A stretch of DNA of 56,440 nucleotides from Cyclobacteriaceae bacterium (GTDB lineage Bacteria; Bacteroidota; Bacteroidia; Cytophagales; Cyclobacteriaceae), in the NCBI GenBank assembly GCA_024644875.1, contig JAHEGY010000015.1, positions 1 to 56,440 of the forward strand, written 5' to 3'. Position numbers and translations under genes: made by a program. Below are positions 1 through 7,494 of this stretch, one piece after another (the first letter of the stretch is position 1; the number at the start of each line of letters is the position of its first letter). The notes under the pieces are model-generated. The model saw nothing but the letters and a program-made list of their open reading frames with translations, did no database searches and was not told where the DNA came from.

Positions 1-25
1 ATTCGATAATTAAAATTCTTTAAAT

Positions 26-1195
26 ATGTCTTCAAAATTAGTACCACCACATGGTGGCGAATTGAAACCTTTATTACTTGAAGGTAGCGCGCTGGAAACA
101 GCCATGAACAATGCAAAAAATTTACCACAAGTCAGGTTAAATTCCAGAGAAACCTCTGACCTCATTATGCTTGCTGTGGGTGCTTTCAGCCCCTTAGATG
201 GCTTTATGGGTGAAAAAGATTATATGGGTGTTATTAATGATATGAAAATGGCTGATGGCACCTTATGGCCAATACCGATCACACTTTCTGTTTCAAAGGA
301 ACAGGCTAATGAACTGTCTGTAGGTTCCGAGATAGCACTTGTTGATGATGAAAGCGATGAGCTAATGGGTTCAATGGTCATTGAGGATAAGTTCGACTAT
401 GATAAAAAAAATGAGGCGGTAAATGTCTTCCGGACGGATGATGAACAACATCCGGGTGTATCTAAAATATACGAACAACATGATGTATATATCGGTGGAC
501 CGGTCAAAGTATTCAGTGAAGGTCCCTATCCGGAAATGTATGGTGAACACTATGCAAGACCCGCGGAAACAAGGGCTATATTTGAAGAAAAAGGCTGGAT
601 CAGGATTGCCGGTTTCCAGACAAGGAATCCTATACACAGGTCACATGAATATGTAACTAAGATCGCGATGGAAGTAAGCGATGGCGTTCTCATCCACCCA
701 CTTGTAGGTAAGCTAAAACCAGGTGATATACCAGCGGATGTACGCATGAAATGCTATACTGAATTGATTGACAAATACTATGTTAAAGAAAACGTAGTCT
801 TAAAGGTATATCCCATGGAGATGCGATATGGCGGACCAAGAGAAGCCTTGCTTCATGCCATCTTCCGTCAGAATTACGGCTGTAGTGCTTTGATCATTGG
901 AAGAGATCATGCAGGTGTTGGCAGCTATTATGGTCCATTCGATGCACAGAAGATCTTTGATGAGATCCCTGAAGATGCTCTGCATATTAAACCCCTCAAT
1001 ATTGACTGGACTTTCTGGTGCCACGGATGCGGTGAAATGGCTTCTATGAAAACATGTCCACATGGAAAAGAAGACAGGGTGCTGATCAGCGGAACAAAAG
1101 TAAGAGAGATGCTGGATAACGGTGAGATGCCACCAAAAGAATTTACACGGCCTGAGATTGGTCAGATATTAATGGATTATTATCAAAGTTTATAA
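26..1195 (+). CDS. sat: Sulfate adenylyltransferase (ATP sulfurylase)
   Basis: Makes adenylylsulfate (APS) and pyrophosphate from ATP and sulfate in the cytoplasm, the first step of sulfate activation. The 389-residue protein is the single-chain type, not the CysD/CysN type. Visible motifs are [12 protein letters not shown] (198-209, the nucleotide-binding Q-x-R-N-P-x-H motif), [13 protein letters not shown] (292-304) and ISGTKVR (354-360). Cys332, Cys335, Cys344 and His346 form a probable metal site seen in some bacterial members. The next gene, 11 bp downstream, is APS kinase, so the pair makes PAPS. Only 25 bases lie upstream in the window, so the promoter or earlier operon genes cannot be seen. 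No truncation is apparent. Confidence 0.96.
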   Translation: MSSKLVPPHGGELKPLLLEGSALETAMNNAKNLPQVRLNSRETSDLIMLAVGAFSPLDGFMGEKDYMGVINDMKMADGTLWPIPITLSVSKEQANELSVGSEIALVDDESDELMGSMVIEDKFDYDKKNEAVNVFRTDDEQHPGVSKIYEQHDVYIGGPVKVFSEGPYPEMYGEHYARPAETRAIFEEKGWIRIAGFQTRNPIHRSHEYVTKIAMEVSDGVLIHPLVGKLKPGDIPADVRMKCYTELIDKYYVKENVVLKVYPMEMRYGGPREALLHAIFRQNYGCSALIIGRDHAGVGSYYGPFDAQKIFDEIPEDALHIKPLNIDWTFWCHGCGEMASMKTCPHGKEDRVLISGTKVREMLDNGEMPPKEFTRPEIGQILMDYYQSL

Positions 1196-1206
1196 ATAAA
1201 GAAAAA

Positions 1207-1815
1207 ATGGCTGAACAAAAAGCAACGAATATTACATGGCATTCAGGTGCCATTACCAATGAGGATAGAGAAAGGCTGCTAAACCAGAAGGGTATAGTTA
1301 TATGGTACACTGGCCTATCAGGATCAGGAAAGTCAACCCTGGCACATGCAGTCGAAGAAAAACTGTTTGAGAATGGTAATATCAGTTATGTCCTGGATGG
1401 AGATAATATCCGTCACGGGTTGAATAAGAATCTGGGATTCTCTCCCGCTGACAGAGAAGAAAATATCCGTAGAATCGGGGAGGTGTCTAACCTGTTTGCT
1501 GATTCAGGAGTAATTGCCATGACTGCGTTTATTTCTCCTTATAGAGGAGATAGAGATAAAGCAAGGGAATTAGTACCGGAAGGAAGATTTATTGAGGTAT
1601 ATGTTAAAGTACCTCTTGATGTTGCCGAAAGCAGGGATCCAAAAGGATTATACAAGAAAGCCCGGGCTGGAGAGATCAAGGAATTTACTGGAATTGATGC
1701 TCCGTACGAAGAACCTTTGAATGCTGAACTGGTTATAGATACCAGTGAACATTCTCTTGAGGCTAGTGCAGATATTGTTATCAATTATTTGAAAGAGAAA
1801 AGCCTGATCAATTAA
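1207..1815 (+). CDS. cysC: Adenylylsulfate (APS) kinase
   Basis: Phosphorylates APS to PAPS, the substrate for PAPS reductase or sulfotransferases. The 202-residue length is normal. The P-loop GLSGSGKST is at 36-44, followed by the [10 protein letters not shown] substrate-binding segment near 64-73 and [16 protein letters not shown]. The later [12 protein letters not shown] and [20 protein letters not shown] segments are typical of CysC. It follows sat by 11 bp on the same strand, so the two are very probably co-transcribed, and a strong terminator lies right after it. No reductase or transporter genes are next to the pair, so whether PAPS goes to cysteine synthesis or to sulfation cannot be told from the window. 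A serine acetyltransferase lies about 16 kb away. Confidence 0.96.
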   Translation: MAEQKATNITWHSGAITNEDRERLLNQKGIVIWYTGLSGSGKSTLAHAVEEKLFENGNISYVLDGDNIRHGLNKNLGFSPADREENIRRIGEVSNLFADSGVIAMTAFISPYRGDRDKARELVPEGRFIEVYVKVPLDVAESRDPKGLYKKARAGEIKEFTGIDAPYEEPLNAELVIDTSEHSLEASADIVINYLKEKSLIN

Positions 1816-1836
1816 TTGTTGGTCACCTAGAAGAAG

Positions 1837-1910
1837 AACTGCCTTTTCAGTTTAATAAAACATATCTCGGTTTAGTGCGAGATGTTTGAAACTTATCAGG
1901 CAGTTTTTTT
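1837..1910 (+). terminator. Rho-independent terminator after sat-cysC
   Basis: The outer arms AACTGCC (1837-1843) and GGCAGTT (1899-1905) are perfectly complementary and run into a T tract (1903-1910). An inner hairpin, AAACATATCTCG (1858-1869) with CGAGATGTTT (1878-1887), stacks inside. This gives an unusually long composite stem. It fits termination of the sulfate-activation operon. Confidence 0.8.
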
Positions 1911-2435
1911 ATACTATTTGTAATTATTTTTTAAGTGGATTTCCTAATAATAGGATTTCGAATTAGAATATCGGTCTGATATTTTCATCGACATAATACC
2001 ATAATTAGTTTTTTACTTATTGAAAAAAATATATTACATGTGATCTTAGTTAAACCACATTGATCAAATGATAATTTATCGGCCATATTCAAATCACAAT
2101 ATCCCATCTGTTAATCCAAGCGAATTCCACACCGATAGATTTCTATTCATAAAAAGTAATATCTTAAGATAATCGGTAAAGCTCAAGGTTGGTTTATCAA
2201 TGTAAAACGTTGACAGATAATAGCTTAGAGAAATCTGGTTCTAACAGGTGATCGACTTAATTGATAGGTAAATAAATTCATTTGAGGTATATAGATCTCT
2301 AAAATCACTTTTTCACCTTTGCAATATGCATAGTAAAACGGCTTTATTACACTCAGGATCATTTTTTAATTAAAAAAACTTTAATTTTGCCAATTCATCA
2401 TAACAATTAAAATTCTGCATAAGCGGGAGATCATC
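1911..2435. other. Non-coding intergenic region before pheS
   Basis: About 525 bases without a convincing reading frame, tRNA or repeat. Small AT-rich inverted repeats are present, for example TCCTA/TAGGA (1942-1955) and AATATC/GATATT (1967-1983), but they are too weak to name. The only functional-looking element is a promoter-like TAATTTTG near the 3' end. The length is unusual for this otherwise compact window. A small RNA cannot be excluded by reading alone. Confidence 0.5.
2382..2389 (+). promoter_or_regulatory. Bacteroidota -7 promoter element for pheS
   Basis: TAATTTTG matches the Bacteroidota sigma factor -7 form TAnnTTTG exactly and lies about 46 bases before the pheS start. No clear TTTG is visible 19-21 bases upstream, so only half of the promoter is supported. 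Confidence 0.45.
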
Positions 2436-3488
2436 ATGGATTTGCTTGAGAAAATAAAAACTATTAAACAGGAGATAAAGGATTTCAATGCCCCGGATAA
2501 TGATCAGCTGGAGTCTTTCAGGTTGAAATTTATAAGCCGTAAGGGAATAATGTCAAATCTCTTTGATGAGTTCAAAAGAATACCCAATAATCACAAAAAA
2601 GCTGTTGGCCAGGCCCTGAATGATCTGAAAAATGATGCACAAACAAGATTTCAGGAATTGGCATCCTCTCTGAAATCCCAGGAAGGATCTTCAAAATCAA
2701 GCGGAATTGACCTTTCGCTTCCTCCTGTGCAGAATACCCTGGGGACTGTTCATCCACTTACATCTGTTAAACTACAGATCATTGAGATCTTTGAACGAAT
2801 TGGATTCAATGTTTCTGAAGGACCAGAAATCGAAGACGACTGGCATAATTTTACAGCTCTGAATTTTCCCCACAACCACCCTGCCCGTGAGATGCAGGAT
2901 ACCTTCTTTATTGAAAAACCAAGTAAAGCGGATGATAAAAGTGACGACATCGCATTACGGACACATACTTCCTCCGTACAGGTAAGGGTAATGGAACAGA
3001 CCGATCCACCGATCAGGACCTTGTCTCCAGGAAGGGTATTCCGGAATGAGGCAATATCTGCGCGTGCACATTGTATCTTTCACCAGGTGGAAGGCCTTTA
3101 TGTTGATGAGAATGTAAGTTTCGCGGATCTTAAACAGACTTTATATTATTTTGCCCGTGAGATGTTTGGCAAAGATACTAAAGTTCGTTTCCGTCCATCT
3201 TACTTTCCTTTCACAGAACCTAGTGCAGAACTTGACATCACCTGCCTTATATGTCATGGAGAGGGATGCCCGATATGCAAATATTCCGGATGGGTTGAAA
3301 TAGGTGGGGCAGGGATGGTAGATCCGAATGTCCTCTCAAACTGTAATATTGATCCTGAAAAATATACCGGATTTGCCTTCGGTATGGGGATTGAAAGAAT
3401 AACCATGCTGAAGTACCAGATTAAGGATATCAGGTTATTCACAGAGAATGATATCAGGTTTTTAAAGCAGTTTACATCCTTATATTGA
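2436..3488 (+). CDS. pheS: Phenylalanine--tRNA ligase alpha subunit
   Basis: Catalytic subunit of the heterotetrameric PheST enzyme that charges tRNA-Phe. The 350-residue protein begins with the usual N-terminal coiled coil (about 1-90). The class II core follows: motif 2 is in FRNEAISARAHCIFHQVEGL and motif 3 in GFAFGMGIERITMLKY near 313-328. A C-x2-C-x4-C-x2-C cluster near 270-281 (CLICHGEGCPIC) replaces the shorter loop of E. coli PheS; I recall such a cluster in Bacteroidota PheS. pheT is not adjacent in this window, so the two subunits are encoded apart. The stop codon overlaps the start of the next gene (TGATG), which suggests translational coupling. Confidence 0.97.
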   Translation: MDLLEKIKTIKQEIKDFNAPDNDQLESFRLKFISRKGIMSNLFDEFKRIPNNHKKAVGQALNDLKNDAQTRFQELASSLKSQEGSSKSSGIDLSLPPVQNTLGTVHPLTSVKLQIIEIFERIGFNVSEGPEIEDDWHNFTALNFPHNHPAREMQDTFFIEKPSKADDKSDDIALRTHTSSVQVRVMEQTDPPIRTLSPGRVFRNEAISARAHCIFHQVEGLYVDENVSFADLKQTLYYFAREMFGKDTKVRFRPSYFPFTEPSAELDITCLICHGEGCPICKYSGWVEIGGAGMVDPNVLSNCNIDPEKYTGFAFGMGIERITMLKYQIKDIRLFTENDIRFLKQFTSLY

Positions 3489-3922
3489 TGGTAAGAACTA
3501 TAAAATACTTTTATCTTTTGTTTTTCGGCCTTCTAGTATTCCAGGCTTGCGATGATCAGACAATTGAAGATGGAATACCTATTGTCATCGTGAATGAAAC
3601 TATAAACTTGAATAATTATCAATACCAAGCCCTCAATCTGATTGGAGGTTTTGCTTATCTGAATGCCGGAGTGAGAGGAATTATCATTTACAGACAATCA
3701 TTAAATCAGTTTATCGCGATTGAGAGAAACTGTACTTTTCAACCTTTAAGTGAATGTGCGGATGTTAGCGTGGACAATTCTTCCTTGTTTCTTATCGATT
3801 CCTGCTGCAACTCTACCTTTGATTTCAATGGATTTCCTACCGGAGGGCCTGCTACACTTCCATTGAGACAATACAGAACTATTCTGAATGATAACCTTCT
3901 GACGATTACTAATGAGTTTTAA
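3488..3922 (+). CDS. Lipoprotein with a Rieske-like fold lacking cluster ligands
   Basis: A 144-residue predicted lipoprotein: a hydrophobic signal ends in VFQAC with Cys21 as the lipidation site. The C-terminal half resembles a Rieske domain: NCTFQ (81-85), a later Cys90, then DSCCNSTFD (104-112) and GPATLPLRQY (120-129), which parallels the CPCHGS-FD...GPA-PL pattern of Rieske proteins. Both His ligands appear replaced (CTH by CTF, CHGS by CNST), so a normal 2Fe-2S cluster is unlikely. I chose ATG 3488 over the in-frame TTG at 3485 because it overlaps the pheS stop as TGATG. It is probably co-transcribed with pheS. The role is unknown; a structural or redox-lost derivative is inference. Confidence 0.75.
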   Translation: MVRTIKYFYLLFFGLLVFQACDDQTIEDGIPIVIVNETINLNNYQYQALNLIGGFAYLNAGVRGIIIYRQSLNQFIAIERNCTFQPLSECADVSVDNSSLFLIDSCCNSTFDFNGFPTGGPATLPLRQYRTILNDNLLTITNEF

Positions 3923-3927
3923 TTGTA

Positions 3928-4893
3928 TTAAAGAAGTTCTTCTATTATTTTATCCACAGTTATCCCCTCAGCCTCAGCTTTAAAGTTTCTTAATATCCGA
4001 TGCCTTAATGCAGGCTTAGCTATGTCCTTAATATCTTCAATATCAGGAGAATATTTGCCGTTTAATAAGGCCGCACATTTTGCCCCGGTAATTAGAAATT
4101 GTGAAGCCCGGGGGCCAGCACCCCAATCAAGATAATCATTGGAAATCTGAGCGGCACTTTCTGTACCCGGTCTTGTTTTATGCACAAGATTGACAGCATA
4201 CTCAACTACATTGGGTGTAACAGGAACTTTCTTAATCAAATCCTGATAAAACAGGATCTCATCTTTTCCCATTACCTTGCTAATTTCAACATTACGGGAA
4301 GTAGTTGTTTTTTCTACAATTTCCACTTCATCCTTGAAGGATGGATAATCCAGCAGGATGTTGAACATAAACCTGTCTAACTGGGCTTCCGGTAAAGGAT
4401 AGGTGCCTTCCTGTTCGATTGGGTTCTGAGTAGCGAGCACATAGAATGGCCGGTCCAACTGATGAAAATGACCGGCTATTGTCACAGAATATTCCTGCAT
4501 GGATTCAAGAAGAGCGGCCTGCGTTTTAGGAGGTGTCCTGTTGATCTCATCAGCAAGGATAATATTTGCAAATACAGGCCCTTTTATAAACTGAAAATTT
4601 CTGTTGATATCCAGTGTTTCTGACCCCAGTATGTCAGAAGGCATAAGGTCAGGTGTAAATTGTATCCGGTTAAAGCTAAGATCCAGGGCCTCGGAAATGG
4701 TTTTTATGAGTAGTGTTTTCGCCAGGCCGGGAACCCCAACCAATAAACTGTGTCCCTGGCAGAATATGGATATTAATACCAGCTTGATTACTTCATCCTG
4801 ACCAATAACAATTTTGGAAATTTCATTATTTAATTTTTGATAGGATTTTACAAGATTGTCAGCTGCTTCTACATCTGATTTGATATCTTTCAT
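3928..4893 (-). CDS. MoxR-family AAA+ ATPase
   Basis: A cytoplasmic AAA+ ATPase of the MoxR group, thought to act as a chaperone or remodelling factor, often for metal insertion or envelope processes. The 321 residues hold Walker A GVPGLAKT (53-60), Walker B ADEINRTPPKTQAALLESMQ after about residue 110, and the sensor region ATQNPIEQEGTYPLPEAQLD. The lid domain at the C-terminus contains the GASPR-like motif as GAGPRASQ. MoxR genes often precede a BatA/VWA gene set. None is seen here. Instead the gene lies downstream of three periplasmic chaperone genes on the same strand (35 bp gap to surA), suggesting one operon and an envelope role. Confidence 0.9.
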   Translation of the reverse strand: MKDIKSDVEAADNLVKSYQKLNNEISKIVIGQDEVIKLVLISIFCQGHSLLVGVPGLAKTLLIKTISEALDLSFNRIQFTPDLMPSDILGSETLDINRNFQFIKGPVFANIILADEINRTPPKTQAALLESMQEYSVTIAGHFHQLDRPFYVLATQNPIEQEGTYPLPEAQLDRFMFNILLDYPSFKDEVEIVEKTTTSRNVEISKVMGKDEILFYQDLIKKVPVTPNVVEYAVNLVHKTRPGTESAAQISNDYLDWGAGPRASQFLITGAKCAALLNGKYSPDIEDIKDIAKPALRHRILRNFKAEAEGITVDKIIEELL

Positions 4894-4928
4894 AAACTTA
4901 TAGAAATTGAAATTAATTTGTCAGAATA

Positions 4929-6647
4929 TCACTCCATAACATTACAATACTTGTAATCGTCATCGATCTGAATGAAAACTTCATTTTTTGCCCTGTCAAA
5001 CCACTCTTCCATGACCTCTTTTCTTTTTTCATTCATTGTGGCCATCTGAATTTTCTGATAGTCTTCTTTTAAATTAGCCTTATGAGGTCTTAATCGGTCC
5101 TTATAATACAATATTCTGACCGCTTCCTTTCCGTCCTGCATCCTATATCGCATTGGATTGGATATCTGCCCCACTTCCATCGTGTCGATAGTAAAGAAAA
5201 CCACCGGATCAAGATCTTCAACAGATACCCTGCTCGAGCCAGCAGCATCTACCAGAAATCCCCCATTCCCTGAGGTAGCATCATCATCTGAAAATTCCTT
5301 GGCAGCCTTTTCGAAAATCAGACTATCGTAAAGGATTGCATTTTTCAGGCTATCAAGAAAATCTTCAGCCTTATCGAAATCAAGTGCAGTAAAATCAGGC
5401 CGTATTAATATGTGTCGGGAATTGAATTCGTTTCCTCTTCTGTCCAGAAGCTGTATCAGGTGGAATCCAAAATCCGTTTCAATAGGTTCAGAAATCTGAC
5501 CCGGTTTCATTGTCATGGCAGCGGCTTCAAATTCCGGAACCATTGTTCCGCGTGCGGCATATCCCAAATCTCCTCCAAAACGGGCTGATCCGGGATCTTC
5601 AGAATATTCCCTGGCCAATTCAGCAAAATCCTGTCCATCTCCATTAAAGGATGTAATTTTCCAGGAACCAAGAAGAAACTCGATATTGATGACAGGAGAT
5701 TCTTTAGATTCATTATCTATTTTGACTGCAGTAAATTTCGATGTATTATTGAAATCATTGTTATCAAATCTTAAACTGTCTCCTCCGTATTTTGTTAGTT
5801 TCCAAACAAACTGAAATTCATTGGCAGTAAAACTGATCTCATTTAAAGTTAATGTCAATAATCTGTCATTTACGGCATATTCCCATGATCCTGTATAATT
5901 ATTATCGAGATTATCGTTGAGTTCAAGGATATTCCCCGGGTTTAAACTCAAGGTCCAATCGCCATATGTTGATGTAAGATCTGGACCATTGATTATACTT
6001 TCCCTGATGTCCAACAATTTACTTTTTGCCTGTTCCTTTTGATTATCACCAACTTCCGGTATGACAACAATCTGGCCGATAGAAACTTCGGTCGAGAAAA
6101 AAGGAAGGCTATCGACCGGAATGCGGTTGAAGAACCGCTTTACCTCAGAAGGTGTGACCGTAACCCCTTCAGTTATAGTTCGTTGCATTTTATCAGCTAT
6201 AAGCTGTTCCTTAATATCATCAAACAGTTCATCTTCAAACTCCTCAACTGTCTTTCCATAATATTCTTCAAGTTTCTCTTCAGAACCAATTTGTGAAAGG
6301 ATGATCTGCATTCTTTGAGAAAGGTTCATCTGTACTTCTTCATCCAATACCAGAACCGAATCTATTTCTGCTTTGGCAACCAATAACTTAGTCACAACAA
6401 GGCTTTCAAAAATGCCGCATTTGACCTCCTCGCCACCTTCCTGTCCACTTGAAACATACTCCAGGTAGGATCTGTCCAAATCAGATTTAAGAACGATATA
6501 GTCATCAACCTTTGCAATTATCTTGTCGATCATCTGACCTTTACTGTATTGAGCCTGCAAAGCAGGACTTAAGTAAAGCAAGGAGCCAACAAGAAAAAGG
6601 CTATTTATTAAATATTTCGAAATCTTCGTTTTGTACTGCCCTTTCAT
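4929..6647 (-). CDS. surA: SurA-type periplasmic peptidyl-prolyl isomerase with an inserted lipocalin-like domain
   Basis: A periplasmic chaperone expected to escort outer-membrane proteins. The 572 residues comprise a signal peptide (about 1-32, ending SPALQAQ), a SurA N-terminal chaperone domain (about 36-175), a first parvulin domain starting near 187 ([12 protein letters not shown]) and a second near 409-515 ([10 protein letters not shown] onward), then the conserved end [17 protein letters not shown] and YKYCN. Removing residues 222-338 leaves about 455 residues, the usual size for Bacteroidota SurA, and restores an uninterrupted parvulin helix (IRESIING then [16 protein letters not shown]). 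The reading frame is open throughout. It overlaps the upstream gene by 47 bases and is followed by moxR. Whether the first parvulin domain still folds is unknown. Confidence 0.9.
   Translation of the reverse strand: MKGQYKTKISKYLINSLFLVGSLLYLSPALQAQYSKGQMIDKIIAKVDDYIVLKSDLDRSYLEYVSSGQEGGEEVKCGIFESLVVTKLLVAKAEIDSVLVLDEEVQMNLSQRMQIILSQIGSEEKLEEYYGKTVEEFEDELFDDIKEQLIADKMQRTITEGVTVTPSEVKRFFNRIPVDSLPFFSTEVSIGQIVVIPEVGDNQKEQAKSKLLDIRESIINGPDLTSTYGDWTLSLNPGNILELNDNLDNNYTGSWEYAVNDRLLTLTLNEISFTANEFQFVWKLTKYGGDSLRFDNNDFNNTSKFTAVKIDNESKESPVINIEFLLGSWKITSFNGDGQDFAELAREYSEDPGSARFGGDLGYAARGTMVPEFEAAAMTMKPGQISEPIETDFGFHLIQLLDRRGNEFNSRHILIRPDFTALDFDKAEDFLDSLKNAILYDSLIFEKAAKEFSDDDATSGNGGFLVDAAGSSRVSVEDLDPVVFFTIDTMEVGQISNPMRYRMQDGKEAVRILYYKDRLRPHKANLKEDYQKIQMATMNEKRKEVMEEWFDRAKNEVFIQIDDDYKYCNVME
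5634..5984 (-). other. Domain insertion in surA: permuted lipocalin-like module
   Basis: Codes for residues 222-338 of the SurA homologue. The segment starts [17 protein letters not shown], continues [19 protein letters not shown] and [15 protein letters not shown], and ends [14 protein letters not shown]. In Bacteroidota lipocalin-like domains the LLGSWK strand comes first, so here it sits at the wrong end, as in a circular permutation. The junctions read NG-P-DL and DG-Q-DF, and their DNA (ggtccagatctt and ggacaggatttt) matches at 8 of 12 positions. The other three clear parvulin domains in this window have only the short G-x-[D/N]-[F/W] turn at this place. The lipocalin assignment is inference from pattern. 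Confidence 0.65.
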
Positions 6648-7494
6648 ATATTCCCTCTTCTAGTTCTTTTGCCAGTTCTACTTTTCTTTTGTTAATAATA
6701 ATCCTTACAATATCATCATAAACCCATTCCATTGGAGAGATCTCATCCGAAATTTTATAATCCAGGATCTTAAGAAAATATTGAAAATCACCGTCTGTTG
6801 TTTCATAATAATTTGTTCTTCTAAGAAATTGAATCTTATTATCAAGGGTTACCATTGGAGTATTCTCTATAACCTCATCAAAATTAACCCATGTTGAATC
6901 AAGATGAAATGTAGTTGAGTACTGGTAACAATAAGACTTCAATTCTTCAAATTGCTTTTCACTTTCGGAACTGAACAATCTTTTAAAAACATTTAACTTT
7001 GGTGCTTCTTTCGCCAGTTTAACATATCGGCATTTAATAATATTTTGCCTTAATTGAAAGTTATCCTTGTTTTCAAGATAATAGTTTTCTACTTCAGCAG
7101 GTGATACATCTTTTTCGAGCTTATCATTGATATATAATTTCTGATATTCATGAATCATCAGTGCATATCTGTAATCCAGCACTTTTCTTTCAATCTCAAC
7201 CTCACCCAGATTCAGTTTATCAGAAGCTTCAGATATCACCAATTGTTTGTTTATCCAGCTTTTTAAATACCTCTGGATGAGATTGGCACTGTCAGCTTTA
7301 GAAATATCTGACGGAATTAATCCCTCAAGATCATCAAAATACAGATATTGATCGTGCGCTCTTGCTATGGGTTTAACAGCTGCATTATCACTAAATTTCA
7401 ATCCTGCATCATTGTCTTTAAAGTTAATAATGTCACAGGAAAAGAAAATAAGCAAAGAAATTGGCACTAATTTAATTAACCTTGTATTCTTCAT
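6601..7494 (-). CDS. Predicted periplasmic chaperone-like lipoprotein (SurA N-terminal type)
   Basis: About 297 residues from the chosen ATG, which gives a compact lipoprotein signal with LLIFFSC and Cys20; an in-frame ATG at 7518 would add eight residues. After the signal the protein is helical and charged, and resembles the chaperone part of SurA/PpiC proteins (a repeated lysine- and tyrosine-rich helix set, for example [20 protein letters not shown] followed by [17 protein letters not shown]). I see no complete parvulin catalytic domain. It overlaps the gene upstream by 23 bases and surA downstream by 47, so the three are translationally linked. A dedicated partner of the two flanking isomerases in outer-membrane protein folding is a reasonable inference. 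Confidence 0.8.
   Translation of the reverse strand: MKNTRLIKLVPISLLIFFSCDIINFKDNDAGLKFSDNAAVKPIARAHDQYLYFDDLEGLIPSDISKADSANLIQRYLKSWINKQLVISEASDKLNLGEVEIERKVLDYRYALMIHEYQKLYINDKLEKDVSPAEVENYYLENKDNFQLRQNIIKCRYVKLAKEAPKLNVFKRLFSSESEKQFEELKSYCYQYSTTFHLDSTWVNFDEVIENTPMVTLDNKIQFLRRTNYYETTDGDFQYFLKILDYKISDEISPMEWVYDDIVRIIINKRKVELAKELEEGIYERAVQNEDFEIFNK

Noticed and set aside
2281-2321. TTTG...CACCTTTG as a second pheS promoter
   Set aside because: The spacing (29 bases) is too long for the consensus.
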